Source of the DNA: Myxococcales bacterium
Lineage (GTDB): Bacteria > Myxococcota_A > Polyangia > Polyangiales > Polyangiaceae
Length of the DNA stretch: 64,000 bases
Assembly (NCBI GenBank): GCA_016703425.1
Contig: JADJCA010000030.1
Coordinates: forward strand, 1-64,000
Direction of reading: 5' to 3'
Below are positions 21,627-30,876 of this stretch, one piece after another. Under the pieces are notes generated by a model that made no database searches, had not been told where the DNA came from, and worked only from the letters and a program-made list of their open reading frames with translations. How positions within the stretch are numbered: the stretch's first letter is position 1; every line of letters starts with the position of its first letter. The position numbers and the translations under genes were made by a program.

Positions 21627-23158
21627 ACGCTCTCAAGCTCATTCGCCATGGCCTCGCGCCCTGGCTTGCCGTTGTCGTCGCCGCGGCCTGCGCGGCCCCA
21701 TCGGGCGATCGCGAGGAGCTCGGTGCGGGGGCCCAGAAGCCGCCGGGGGAATTGGCCGTCGCCGGGGACGCCAGCGCGACGCCCGACGCAGCGGGGGCGA
21801 CCGATCCGTTTGCGCCGCAGCCCGATGAGAGTGAGGGCCTCACGAACGTTGCTGCCGATCTCGACGCCATCCTCGAGCATGGCGCCCTCAAGGGAGCGTG
21901 CGACCGCTACCGCGCGGGACAGGTTGATCGCAAGACGACGCTTCTCTGCGGCAAGTGGATGTACTTCTACGAGTCGTTCGGTACATCCGGCGTGCCGTCG
22001 GCGATCTTGAAGTTTCTCGCGCAGAACTTCCCCGACGAACTCGGCTACGGCTTTGAGAAGCTCGGGATGATCCTCGACCCGTCGTCTCCCGACAAGTTGC
22101 CGCTCGGCCTCGCGCCGACGGCGCCCCTCGAAGGCAAGTTCGAGTCGCTCGCGTTCACGTGTGCGAGCTGCCACTTCGGGCGGCTACCGGACGGCCGCTA
22201 CGCCGTTGGAGCTCCCAACCACGACTACGACTATGGGCGTCACATCCTCTCGATTTCACTGGCGCCAAGCGTCGGTCTCGGTCGCTCCAAGGCTGCCGAC
22301 CACGACGCGAGCGCCATCGCCAAGGTGCAGCCGGTGCTCGACAAGATCGCCGGTAGCTTGACGTTGAAGGCGAAGTTTGGCCTCGCCCTCCTTCCGCTCG
22401 CGTCGCTCAAGCAGCCGGGCATGAGCCCCGAGGTGGAGCGCCAATACGCGTCATGGGGACCGGGGACCCTAGACTTCGTGATCGCGCCTTTGCCCATCGA
22501 CGATGGCGTCCACGTCGTCGGCAAGATGATGGGGCTCTGGGGGATCCCGCGTGAAGCGGAGATCAAGTCTTCCGGTATGGCCGACGCGATGCTCGCGTGG
22601 ACCGGCGACACGGGCTCGCTGGAGGAGTTCTTGCGAGGCTTTGCGATCTTCGGCGGCGTGACGCCACCCACGCCACAGACCTTCAAGCCGCTCGTCGAAT
22701 ACGTGCACTCGCTGAGGGCTCCGGCGAATCCAGCGCCTCCCGCGCCCGCCCTCGTAGCGGAGGGTCAATCGCTCTTCGCGAGCAAGGGCTGTGCGACGTG
22801 CCATGACGGTCCGCGAGGGAGCGGCAAGCGCGTCTTTTCGTTCGATGAGATCGGCACCGACCGAGCCCTCGCAAAATGGATCGATCCGACGACGTCCGGC
22901 GCCGCGTGTTGCGGTCTGTCTTCGGAGGTGCCGCCGGGCATGCTCAAGCACGGCGTCAAGTCGCCGCGCCTCGTGGGCACATGGGCGCTAAGGCGATTCC
23001 TCCACAACGGCTCGGTCTCGCTCGATGAGCTCTTTTGCCTGAAGGATCGCCCAAAGGTGCAGGAGGAGTCGCTCCGCGCGGAAGGGCACGCGTTCACGTG
23101 CGACGGACTTACGAAGGTCGAGCGAGAGGCTCTCAAGGCGTACGTGCTGGCGCACTGA
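21623..23158 (+). CDS. di-heme cytochrome c lipoprotein
   Basis: 511-aa exported protein with a lipoprotein-type signal (WLAVVVAAACAAP) and two c-type heme motifs: CASCH near residue 180 and CATCH near residue 392. The second sits in a short cytochrome c domain (EGQSLFASKGCATCHDGPRG), and SPRLVGTWALRRFLHNGSV resembles di-heme peroxidase/MauG-like proteins. The large region between the hemes is not recognised. It probably transfers electrons or oxidises a substrate at the outer face of a membrane. Translationally coupled to the MerR regulator, which may sense the same substrate. Confidence 0.8.
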   Translation: MNALKLIRHGLAPWLAVVVAAACAAPSGDREELGAGAQKPPGELAVAGDASATPDAAGATDPFAPQPDESEGLTNVAADLDAILEHGALKGACDRYRAGQVDRKTTLLCGKWMYFYESFGTSGVPSAILKFLAQNFPDELGYGFEKLGMILDPSSPDKLPLGLAPTAPLEGKFESLAFTCASCHFGRLPDGRYAVGAPNHDYDYGRHILSISLAPSVGLGRSKAADHDASAIAKVQPVLDKIAGSLTLKAKFGLALLPLASLKQPGMSPEVERQYASWGPGTLDFVIAPLPIDDGVHVVGKMMGLWGIPREAEIKSSGMADAMLAWTGDTGSLEEFLRGFAIFGGVTPPTPQTFKPLVEYVHSLRAPANPAPPAPALVAEGQSLFASKGCATCHDGPRGSGKRVFSFDEIGTDRALAKWIDPTTSGAACCGLSSEVPPGMLKHGVKSPRLVGTWALRRFLHNGSVSLDELFCLKDRPKVQEESLRAEGHAFTCDGLTKVEREALKAYVLAH

Positions 23159-23165
23159 ATTCGCA

Positions 23166-24059
23166 TCACTGCCAATCGAGGGCCACGTTGTCCGTGCGGA
23201 GTCGGTGACCGGGCGTGACGCCGCCGGGCGACCACGTGATGCCTGGGCGAAGCTCGGCCGCGCTGGTCACGAAGCGCGCGTCGAGCGCAAAGTCGACGAC
23301 GCCGCTCTTGCCGTCGGGGCGCGTCACTTCGCCGTGGGCCGTGCGGGTCGCGAAGTCGACGCGTATCGCGACATGGTGCCAGCCATCGCCCGGCTCGATG
23401 GCGATGGCGGCGTGGTTGTCCTGCAAGTAGCCCACGCTGCCCTCGCAGTATTGGTTGATGTAGAGGGTCGCCTGCATGATCGTGGGCTGGATGGCGCAGC
23501 CGCTGCCGCCGCCGTAGTTGAACGCAAGCTCGCCGAACTCGACGCTCTTCGTGGTCTGGACCTCGTCGAGTCGAACGTCGTAGGACCACGCGGCGCGCGT
23601 CGGCGAGCCGCCTTGGAGCGGCAGGCGAAGGTAGGCGGCCCCCGAGGAGCCGTCGTTCATGCTCGAGAGCAGCACGGCCTCGTCGACGGCGAGAGTTCCC
23701 GCCACGAGGAACGGCGCGAGCGCCGGGAGCGAGCCGCTGTCGAAGTCGACGCACGAGCGTGGCGCGGGGCTCCAGGTCGAACAGGGCCCGCTCTTCTTGG
23801 CGCCCAGAGGCGTCGGCGGGGCTGCGGTGCTCGGCCCAGACGCGGCGGTGTTCGATGGCGGGGGATCGGTCGCGCCGGTGGCGGTGGCGCCCGACGCCGG
23901 CGAGCCGGGCGCTGCGCTCGCGGCGCCGCTCGCGCGACCGGGATCACCCGCACCCGCCGAGCCCGCTGACACGAGTCCGTCCGCATCCGTGAGGACGGTG
24001 CAACCACCAAGCGCTAGCGCGGCGGCGGAGGTGACGAGAAGGGCGAGCGGGGCCGGCAT
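23166..24059 (-). CDS. lipoprotein with a LamG/concanavalin-like domain
   Basis: 297-aa lipoprotein (lipobox AALALGGC near residue 20) with a Ser/Ala/Gly/Pro/Thr-rich linker to about residue 90, then a beta-rich domain. CVDFDSGSLPAL, WSYDVRLDE, FGELAF and GDGWHHVAIRVDFATRTAHG are typical of LamG-like jelly-roll domains that bind glycans or proteins. A surface role is inferred; no catalytic residues are evident. ATG at 24059 begins the signal peptide. It converges with the di-heme gene, leaving only 7 bases between stops. Confidence 0.75.
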   Translation of the reverse strand: MPAPLALLVTSAAALALGGCTVLTDADGLVSAGSAGAGDPGRASGAASAAPGSPASGATATGATDPPPSNTAASGPSTAAPPTPLGAKKSGPCSTWSPAPRSCVDFDSGSLPALAPFLVAGTLAVDEAVLLSSMNDGSSGAAYLRLPLQGGSPTRAAWSYDVRLDEVQTTKSVEFGELAFNYGGGSGCAIQPTIMQATLYINQYCEGSVGYLQDNHAAIAIEPGDGWHHVAIRVDFATRTAHGEVTRPDGKSGVVDFALDARFVTSAAELRPGITWSPGGVTPGHRLRTDNVALDWQ

Positions 24060-24234
24060 GCTCTTGGGTGCGCTTTGGTGGGCCCGAGCTCCACCGCGCG
24101 GGCGCAGGCCCTGTCGCAAAGGTCACGCCGCAACAACGCGGCGCAATCTTGGTTCGTTCCGCGGTGGCTCCCCGGATCAAACGGATCCGATGACTGGAGC
24201 GCGGCCCACTCGGGGGCCGTGGAGGCCCGTGTGG

Positions 24235-25350
24235 TTAGAAGAACCCGCCGCCCTGGAGGCTCGGATCGGCGCGGCCGTTTTCGCCAACGGTGGGCGCGTC
24301 GACACCGCTCTTTAGCGCCATCAACTGGGCGTCGATGACGTCCTTGAGAACGCCCGTCGCGGCGTCGAGCAGCGGGTTGTGGCCGACGAGATCGGAGGGC
24401 CAGTGCATGAACACACGTGGCGTCTTCCTCAGATCATGAGACACGCTGATCTTGACGTAGTCGTCTTCGGGGCCCGAGCGGTCGAGCGCCTTGAGGAGCG
24501 TGACCTGACGCCGCGGATTCTCCATCAGGTAGTTGGTCACGTAGGTGACGTTGTTGCAGAGGTACGTGTTGCCGCCGCGGGGAAAGCCGGCGAGCTTCGC
24601 TCCCGTCAAGACGTCGCCGAGCTTGAGGTCCCCGTCGCCGACGTCGGCCCTCTCGCGAATCGAGAGCGCGGCCGCGGCCTGCACCGCGTCCCAGGACATC
24701 CGAAGGCCGCGCGTCGGCAGCGCGCGTTGGATGATCTCCGGCTCGCGCCCTTCCGGCGCGTAGGGGACGAGGATGTCGGAGCCGTCGGAGCTCCGCATCG
24801 CGCGGTTGACGGAGCCGAGCTCGATGTAGAGCTCCTGCCGCGAGCCGGCGACGCCGTTCATGATGACGAGATCGGGCTTGAAGGCCTCCACCTCTTTCGC
24901 GATGAGGATCGCGGCGAGGTCCCAGAAGACCGGCAAGATCATCCCGCAGACGTCGACCTCGCCAATCTTGGGCAGACGCATGCGCATGAGCGTGCCGGAG
25001 CGTGCCTGCGCGTCGGGCGGGTCGATGGCTCCCGGCTCCGGCGCGTTCGTCATGGGGTACTCGAGGCTCGAGAGCCGAGAGACGATTCGCCCCGTGGCGT
25101 TGTCTTGAATGTGCATGAATCGGCCGAAGCCGGTGACGAGCACACGGGGACGAGTCCCCTCTGTTCGGAGGCACTTGGCGGCGTAGCTCTTCGCGAACTG
25201 GACGTTGGCTTGGTACTGAGCCCTTGCGAGCGGCGTGCGGTTGTCGATGACCACGGCGTCTTCGCTCTCCTCGTCGCCTGCGCTCGTGGAGGCATCGGCG
25301 CAACCGGCGCCGACCAAGGCCAAGAGGAGAAGCGTCAGGGCGGCGCGCAT
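24235..25350 (-). CDS. pyroglutamyl-peptidase-I-like (C15) lipoprotein
   Basis: 371-aa lipoprotein (lipobox ALVGAGC) with a peptidase C15-like domain. Family marks are VLVTGFGRF near the start, PDLVIMNGVAGSRQELYIE, and positions matching the catalytic triad: Glu in ELYIELGSVN, Cys in NTYLCNNVTY and His in RVFMHWPSD. Classical C15 enzymes are cytoplasmic and about 210 aa; this one is exported, lipid-anchored and larger, so activity on pyroglutamyl peptides is likely but not certain. ATG at 25350 opens the signal peptide. The 175 bases between its stop and the next gene hold no feature I can support. Confidence 0.75.
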   Translation of the reverse strand: MRAALTLLLLALVGAGCADASTSAGDEESEDAVVIDNRTPLARAQYQANVQFAKSYAAKCLRTEGTRPRVLVTGFGRFMHIQDNATGRIVSRLSSLEYPMTNAPEPGAIDPPDAQARSGTLMRMRLPKIGEVDVCGMILPVFWDLAAILIAKEVEAFKPDLVIMNGVAGSRQELYIELGSVNRAMRSSDGSDILVPYAPEGREPEIIQRALPTRGLRMSWDAVQAAAALSIRERADVGDGDLKLGDVLTGAKLAGFPRGGNTYLCNNVTYVTNYLMENPRRQVTLLKALDRSGPEDDYVKISVSHDLRKTPRVFMHWPSDLVGHNPLLDAATGVLKDVIDAQLMALKSGVDAPTVGENGRADPSLQGGGFF

Positions 25351-25487
25351 GTGAGGCTGCAAGCACGGACCAGGCCAGCGATCAGGCGTGCCGCGCCGCC
25401 GAAATCAGCCCCGCCTCCTCCGCGCTGGTGACACGACGATCCAGCGCGAGGTCGAGCCGTGCGTCGCCCCGTCACCGGCCACCCGCC

Positions 25488-26915
25488 TCAACATGGATCG
25501 ATCACGCGGCCCGCACCGAAGCTCGCTTCGAGGGCCTCGGCGGCCGAGAAGAGCGTGTCCTCTCGGTACCGACTCGCGATGAGCTGCACGCCGAGCGGCA
25601 GCCCCGCGGGGGTCGACTCGTCGCCGGCGGTGAGCCCCACGGGGACGGTCAACGCGGGCAGACCGAGCACGTTGACGACGCGGAGCGGGCGCTGCGCGGC
25701 GCCGCTCGCGCCATGCGCCTCCGGCGTCGTGCAGTCGAAGCCAAGGCGAAACGGCGGCGCGAGGCTGACGGGCGTCAGCACGAGGGGGTACCGCTCCATG
25801 AAGACGAGCCACTCGCGCAGGTAGCGGGCGCGCTCGGCCAAGGCTGTCATGTACTCCGGTAGCGCGAGCGGTCGCGTCACGTCGAGGTTGAGGGCGATGG
25901 CTCGCGCCAGCTCGGCGTCTCCCATCTTCGTCATGTCAGCGGCGAAGAGCTCACGAACCTCCGCCAGCACCAGCAGCAGAAAGAGCTCGTCGATGCGCTC
26001 GAGGTTCGGCGGTTCGATCTCGTCGACCTCGTAACCAGCGCTTGCGAGGGCCGTCGCCGCCGCGCGAACCGCCGCCTCGACGTCCCGATGCACGCGCGAT
26101 CGCTGGCCGCCGAGCGTCATGGCTACCCGAACGGGGGTCGCCAGCGGTGGCCCCTCGAGCGGCGCCGGTACCCACCAAGGATCGCGGGCGTCGAACTTCG
26201 CCATGGCAGCGAGGCCAATGCGGAGGTCTTTGACGTGACGCCCCAAGAGTCCTTGAACGCTCATGACCTGGGCCGTCGGGGGACGCTCCGTCGTGGCGGT
26301 CCCGTTGAAGGTAGGCACGCGGCCCATGGTGGGCCTTAGGCCGAGGGTGCCGCAGCAGAAGGCGGGGTAGCGAATCGACCCGCCGTAGTCGTTGCCGTGG
26401 GCCAAGGTAGAGGCGCCCGTCGCGACGGCCGCGGCGGCCCCTCCCGACGAGCCGCCCACGGTGCGCTCGCGGTCCCGCGGGTTCCAGGTGCGGCCGTAGA
26501 CGTCGTTGTTGGTGTCGTAGCGAAAGCTGAAGGCCGGTGTGTTCGTTCGTCCGAGGATGATGGCTCCGGCGTCGCGCCAGTGCCTGACCACGGGATGATC
26601 GCTCGTCGCCACCACGGTCTTGAGTGCTGCGACGCCGTTGACGTTGGCGAGCCCCGCTTGGTCGATGTTGTCCTTCACAGTGCCCCGGACCCCCGCCAGG
26701 ATCGGGGGTCGCTCGCCGCGAGCCAGGGAGCGGTCGAGGGCGTCGGCGTCGGCGAGGGCCGCTTCGCGAAGCGTCACGACGACGGCGTTGGTGCGCGCGT
26801 TGACGGCGTCGAGCCGCTCGAGCGCTGCGAGGGCGACGGCGCGCGCGCTGAGTTCGCGCCTCGAGACGGCGCGCGTGATCTCCGCGGCACTCCATTGCCA
26901 AGTGGGGCGACTCAT
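25488..26915 (-). CDS. amidase signature family enzyme
   Basis: 475-aa amidase signature (AS) hydrolase. The Ser-cisSer-Lys triad is visible: Lys in GTVKDNID, Ser in the Gly/Ser loop RTVGGSSGGAAAAVATG, and nucleophile Ser in DYGGSIRYPA. Such enzymes hydrolyse aliphatic or aromatic amides; the substrate cannot be read from sequence. No signal peptide, so cytoplasmic. ATG at 26915 starts MSRPTWQWSAAEI, the usual N-terminal helix; a far longer frame upstream is antisense to the next gene. Divergent from the HerA-like gene with 126 bases between, where I see no clear promoter. Confidence 0.9.
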   Translation of the reverse strand: MSRPTWQWSAAEITRAVSRRELSARAVALAALERLDAVNARTNAVVVTLREAALADADALDRSLARGERPPILAGVRGTVKDNIDQAGLANVNGVAALKTVVATSDHPVVRHWRDAGAIILGRTNTPAFSFRYDTNNDVYGRTWNPRDRERTVGGSSGGAAAAVATGASTLAHGNDYGGSIRYPAFCCGTLGLRPTMGRVPTFNGTATTERPPTAQVMSVQGLLGRHVKDLRIGLAAMAKFDARDPWWVPAPLEGPPLATPVRVAMTLGGQRSRVHRDVEAAVRAAATALASAGYEVDEIEPPNLERIDELFLLLVLAEVRELFAADMTKMGDAELARAIALNLDVTRPLALPEYMTALAERARYLREWLVFMERYPLVLTPVSLAPPFRLGFDCTTPEAHGASGAAQRPLRVVNVLGLPALTVPVGLTAGDESTPAGLPLGVQLIASRYREDTLFSAAEALEASFGAGRVIDPC

Positions 26916-27041
26916 GACGCCGTCGTGCCAGTGCCGCGGCCTCGCGTCCACCCCGCTCCGAGGCTGGTGCGCGCCGCGGTGCGGGCGCGTCGCCACGTCG
27001 CGCCTCGCGCCATGGATTCGCGCGGTGTATAGCGTCGTCGC

Positions 27042-29459
27042 ATGGATGCCGTGGACTACGAGAAGCTCGGGGTGTTCTACCTGGGACGATTGAGCGGCGA
27101 GGCCGGCGAGATTGGGGAGGCCGTGGCGGAGAGCGCCCTGCCGTTCCTCTACGAATCGAAGCACTTGCTGACACACGCCTTGTGCGTGGGCATGACGGGC
27201 AGCGGAAAGACCGGTCTCTGCGTGTCGCTCTTGGAGGAGGCGGCCATCGACGGCGTGCCGGCGCTCATCATCGACCCAAAGGGCGATCTGTCGAACCTCC
27301 TCTTGACGTTTCCCAAGCTCGAAGCGTCGGATTTCGCGCCCTACTTGGAGGAAGAAGAGGCCCGACGCAAGGGCAAGACCGTGGCGGCGCTCGCCGAGGA
27401 CGTCGCCGCCGGCTGGCGCGACGGGCTCGCGGCGTGGGGCCAGGACGGAGCGCGGATCCAGAAGCTCCGCGAGGCGTCCGACGTCGTCGTCTACACGCCC
27501 GGCAGCAGCGCGGGGATCCAGCTCTCGTTGCTCGGTGCGTTGGTGCCGCCACCGGCCAACGTGCTCGAGGACGCCGAGGCCTTCGCGGGGCTCGTCGAGG
27601 GGGCTGCGTCGAGTCTCCTTACGCTCGCAGGTGCACCGTCTGAGCTGCGTGGCCGTGAGCATGTCTTCGTTTCGCAGCTCGTGGCGACGGCCTTCACCGA
27701 GGGACGCGAGCTGGATCTGCCCCGCCTGATTCAGGCGGTCCAGAAGCCTCCGTTTGCGCGCGTCGGAGCTCTAGACCTCGAGACCTTCTTTCCGGCGAAG
27801 GCTCGGAGCGAGCTGGCCACCCAGCTAAACGCGCTGGTGGCGTCACCGGCGGCCGCGATGTGGGCGCGCGGCGAGCCCCTCGACGTAGGGCGCATGTTGA
27901 CCGGCGAAGGCGGGAAGGCACGGCTGGCCATTGTGAGTCTGGCGCACCTGTCCGACGAACAGCGCATGTTCTTCGTGACGCGTCTTTTGGGCGCCGTCAT
28001 CGCTTGGATGCGGCAACGCTCCGGCACGACGAGCCTGCGGGCCATTCTCTACATGGACGAGATCTTCGGCTACTTCCCACCGACGGCGGCGCCGCCATCG
28101 AAGCGACCCATGCTGACGCTGCTTAAGCAGGCGCGCGCCTTCGGCCTCGGCGTCGTGCTCGTCACGCAGAACCCCGTCGACCTCGACTACAAGGGACTCG
28201 GCAACTGCGGAACCTGGTTCTTGGGGCGCCTCCAAACGGAGCGCGACAAACTCCGCATCCTCGACGGCCTCGAGAGCGCGCTCTCGGGCTCAGGCCACGC
28301 CCTCGACCGTGCCGCACTCGATAGCGCCCTGTCATCGCTGAAGAGCCGCACGTTTCTTTGCCACGACGTGCACGCCGCCGGCCCCGTCGTCTTCGCGTCG
28401 AGGCACAGCCTCTCGTACCTTCGCGGTCCGCTCGCGCGCGAACAGCTGACGGCGCTGATGAGCGCGCGGCGCGCCGGCGGCGAAGCCGAAGCCCACCAAG
28501 CTCCTGCGACCAACGACGCGGGCGGCTTCGTCAAGGACCGACCTGCGGTAGCCAGTGATGTCGCGGAGGCGTTCTTCTCGCCCCGCGTCACGACGGAAGG
28601 CGTCGTCTACCGGCCCGGCGTTCTGGCCGTGGCAAAGCTCCACTACGTCCACGCGAAGTCGAAGCTCGACGAGTGGCGCACGTTGGCGCTCGTCGCACCC
28701 TTCGTCGACGGCCTGCCGCGTTGGGAGCACGCCACGTCGTTGACCTTGCCGTTCGTCGCCGCTGCTGGCGGTGAGCCCGTCACGGGAGCTCGCTTTGAGG
28801 TGCCGCCTCTGGTGAATGGCAAGCTCGCCGCCGCGTGGCAGAAGCAGCTCTCCGCCCACGCGTTTCAGGAGCGCGGCCTCACGCTCTTTGAGTGCGAAGC
28901 GTTGGGGGAATGGTCACGGGCCGGCGAGTCGCTCGCTGAGTTTCAGGCAAGGCTCGCGCATGCGCATCGCGAAGCGCGGGACGTTGCGATGGCCAAGCTC
29001 GATGCCAAGTACAAGCCCAAGTTTGAGCGCCTCGCAGAGAAGATTCGAGCCGCCGACGCGAAGGTCCAGAAGGAGCGCGCCGACGTTCAAGGACAAACGG
29101 TCAACACGGCGGTGGCCATTGGTTCCGGCGTGCTCGGGGCCGTCTTCGGGCGCGGCGTCTTGACGGGCGCCAACGTGTCGCGAGCCGGGTCCGCTGTTCG
29201 CAACGCTCAGCGCATGACGAAGGAGCGGGACGACGTGCTGCGAGCGGAGGAGACCGCCGAAGAGCTTCGGGCCAAGTGGACCGAGCTCCAAGGCGAAGCG
29301 AACGGCGAGCTCGCTCTGTTGCGGGAAGGCGCGGGCTCGCTCCCCTCGATCGTCGAAACGCGGGTTGCTCCCCGCAAGGGCGACATCGCGGTGGACCGCT
29401 TCGCGCTCGCGTGGGTACCGTTTGCGCCCGGCGAAGCGGGCCTCGTTCCCGTCTGGTGA
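27042..29459 (+). CDS. HerA/DUF87-like P-loop ATPase
   Basis: 805-aa ATPase of the HerA/FtsK-like clade. Walker A GMTGSGKT (about residues 50-57) is followed by IIDPKGDL, typical of HerA-type proteins; Walker B is LYMDEIF (about 343-349), and VLVTQNP and NCGTWFLGRL supply sensor-like and arginine-rich positions. The C-terminal 200 residues contain a charged helical/coiled-coil stretch (about 640-690) and a small Gly-rich hydrophobic part. It may move or process DNA or protein at a membrane. No NurA nuclease or partner gene lies nearby. Confidence 0.82.
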   Translation: MDAVDYEKLGVFYLGRLSGEAGEIGEAVAESALPFLYESKHLLTHALCVGMTGSGKTGLCVSLLEEAAIDGVPALIIDPKGDLSNLLLTFPKLEASDFAPYLEEEEARRKGKTVAALAEDVAAGWRDGLAAWGQDGARIQKLREASDVVVYTPGSSAGIQLSLLGALVPPPANVLEDAEAFAGLVEGAASSLLTLAGAPSELRGREHVFVSQLVATAFTEGRELDLPRLIQAVQKPPFARVGALDLETFFPAKARSELATQLNALVASPAAAMWARGEPLDVGRMLTGEGGKARLAIVSLAHLSDEQRMFFVTRLLGAVIAWMRQRSGTTSLRAILYMDEIFGYFPPTAAPPSKRPMLTLLKQARAFGLGVVLVTQNPVDLDYKGLGNCGTWFLGRLQTERDKLRILDGLESALSGSGHALDRAALDSALSSLKSRTFLCHDVHAAGPVVFASRHSLSYLRGPLAREQLTALMSARRAGGEAEAHQAPATNDAGGFVKDRPAVASDVAEAFFSPRVTTEGVVYRPGVLAVAKLHYVHAKSKLDEWRTLALVAPFVDGLPRWEHATSLTLPFVAAAGGEPVTGARFEVPPLVNGKLAAAWQKQLSAHAFQERGLTLFECEALGEWSRAGESLAEFQARLAHAHREARDVAMAKLDAKYKPKFERLAEKIRAADAKVQKERADVQGQTVNTAVAIGSGVLGAVFGRGVLTGANVSRAGSAVRNAQRMTKERDDVLRAEETAEELRAKWTELQGEANGELALLREGAGSLPSIVETRVAPRKGDIAVDRFALAWVPFAPGEAGLVPVW

Positions 29460-29479
29460 GGCGGGAGGGTGCCTCGCGC

Positions 29480-30295
29480 TCAGTGCGACGCGAAGAAGCG
29501 AAGCTCGGTCCCTAGTGGCGCTGCGACGACGCGCTCGAGCTCCGCTCGCACGACGACGGCCACGACGGGGTATCCGCCCGTCGTCGGGTGGTCGGGCCCA
29601 AGCACGATGGGCACGCCGTCGCCAGGGACTTCGATGGCTCCTGCGACCATAGGCGTGGAAGCACGCGGACCGGGTCGCGCACGCCACATGAGCGGCGGAC
29701 CTTCGAGACGCGCGCCGATGCGGTCCGCACGCGCGCTGACGATGTAGCGCGTCGCCAGGAACTGCGCGAGGAGGTCGGCGTCGCCATCGGGCCCCCCCAC
29801 AACGCGGACCGCATCGCTCGGTTGAACGCTCGCGGTCGGTGCTCTCGCATCGCGGCCCGACAATTCCGGCGAGCCAACGGGCAAGACGTCGCCGCGCCGA
29901 AGGATACGACCTTCGAGGCCCCCGAGTCCCGCGACGAGGAGCGTGCCGCGACCCCCAAAGACCACGGGCACGTCAAAGCCGCCGCGCACCGCGAGGTACC
30001 GTACGCGAGCAGACTTTGAAGACCCGACCGCGAACTCCTCTCCCGGTCGCAGACGCGTGGCGGCGTCGCCGTCGGCGGCGACCCACGCTGGCCCGTCTTG
30101 CGCGCAGACCATGAACTCGCCGATGACCTCCACGCACGCGTCGCCCGGTCCGTTGCCCACCGCCGCGTTCGCCAAGCCGAAGCGAGACGGGGCGAGGGGA
30201 CCACCAGGCGGAAGGCCGAGGTGCATGAAGCCGGGTCGGCCCTCGTCTTGGACGGTCACGAGTCCCTGTGCGCGTCGGACGACGAGGGAGGTCAC
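29480..30295 (-). CDS. pxpC: 5-oxoprolinase subunit PxpC
   Basis: 271-aa subunit of the prokaryotic ATP-dependent 5-oxoprolinase PxpABC, which opens 5-oxoproline to glutamate. It belongs to the biotin-dependent carboxyltransferase-like (KipA/DUF183) family: VTVQDEGRPGFMHLGLP at the start and LGPDHPTTGGYPVVAVV near the end. GTG at 30295 overlaps the pxpB stop (GTGA), which fixes the start. The segment after GLP differs from the usual SGAMD. It converges with the HerA-like gene with 20 bases between. Confidence 0.9.
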   Translation of the reverse strand: MTSLVVRRAQGLVTVQDEGRPGFMHLGLPPGGPLAPSRFGLANAAVGNGPGDACVEVIGEFMVCAQDGPAWVAADGDAATRLRPGEEFAVGSSKSARVRYLAVRGGFDVPVVFGGRGTLLVAGLGGLEGRILRRGDVLPVGSPELSGRDARAPTASVQPSDAVRVVGGPDGDADLLAQFLATRYIVSARADRIGARLEGPPLMWRARPGPRASTPMVAGAIEVPGDGVPIVLGPDHPTTGGYPVVAVVVRAELERVVAAPLGTELRFFASH

Positions 30296-30876
30296 TGGGC
30301 CTCGAAGCGAACACGATCGCCGAGCGCGAACGCGAAGGGAACGAAGTCGATGGCGGTTCCGAGGAGGTGCCATCCACCGGGGCTCGCGAAGGGGTACACA
30401 GCGGTCATCCTGTCGGCGATGGCCACCGAGCCGGCGGGAACCCGAGCTCGCGGGGTGGCCATGCGCGGAAGGGCCAGCGCCGACTCCAGCTCGCCGAGGT
30501 AGGCGAAGCCCGGCAAGAAGCCAACGAGCAAGACCTCATAGACGCTTTGCTGGTGGCGCCGCACAAGCTCGGAAACCGCGAGCCCCAGCGCCGCGGCGCT
30601 CTTGGCGAGATCGGCCCCATCGTATCGAACGCGCACGACGTGGACCGGCCGGGCGCGCGGCCCATCCACGCGCGACGCGGCGCGAGCGAGGGCACGTTCC
30701 AGGACACCTTGGCGACCCACCGCTCCGACGTGGAACGTCACGCCTATGTGCTCCTTCGTGATGATCACGTCGACGACGCCCGCCTCGGCTCGCAGGGCAT
30801 CGAGCAACGCCTCGGCGGAGACGCCGTCGGGGCGAGGAAAGCGGAGCATCGTGTCGCCCATGGCAACGGCGCTCAC
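30292..30876 (-). CDS. pxpB: 5-oxoprolinase subunit PxpB
   Basis: 194-aa subunit of PxpABC of the KipI/allophanate-hydrolase subunit 1 family. Characteristic segments are YEVLLVGFLPGFAYLG, RVPAGSVAIADRMTAVYPF and SPGGWHLLG. GTG at 30876 overlaps the pxpA stop (GTGA), giving three coupled genes in order A-B-C. An internal ATG at 30861 is the alternative start. Confidence 0.9.
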   Translation of the reverse strand: MSAVAMGDTMLRFPRPDGVSAEALLDALRAEAGVVDVIITKEHIGVTFHVGAVGRQGVLERALARAASRVDGPRARPVHVVRVRYDGADLAKSAAALGLAVSELVRRHQQSVYEVLLVGFLPGFAYLGELESALALPRMATPRARVPAGSVAIADRMTAVYPFASPGGWHLLGTAIDFVPFAFALGDRVRFEAQ

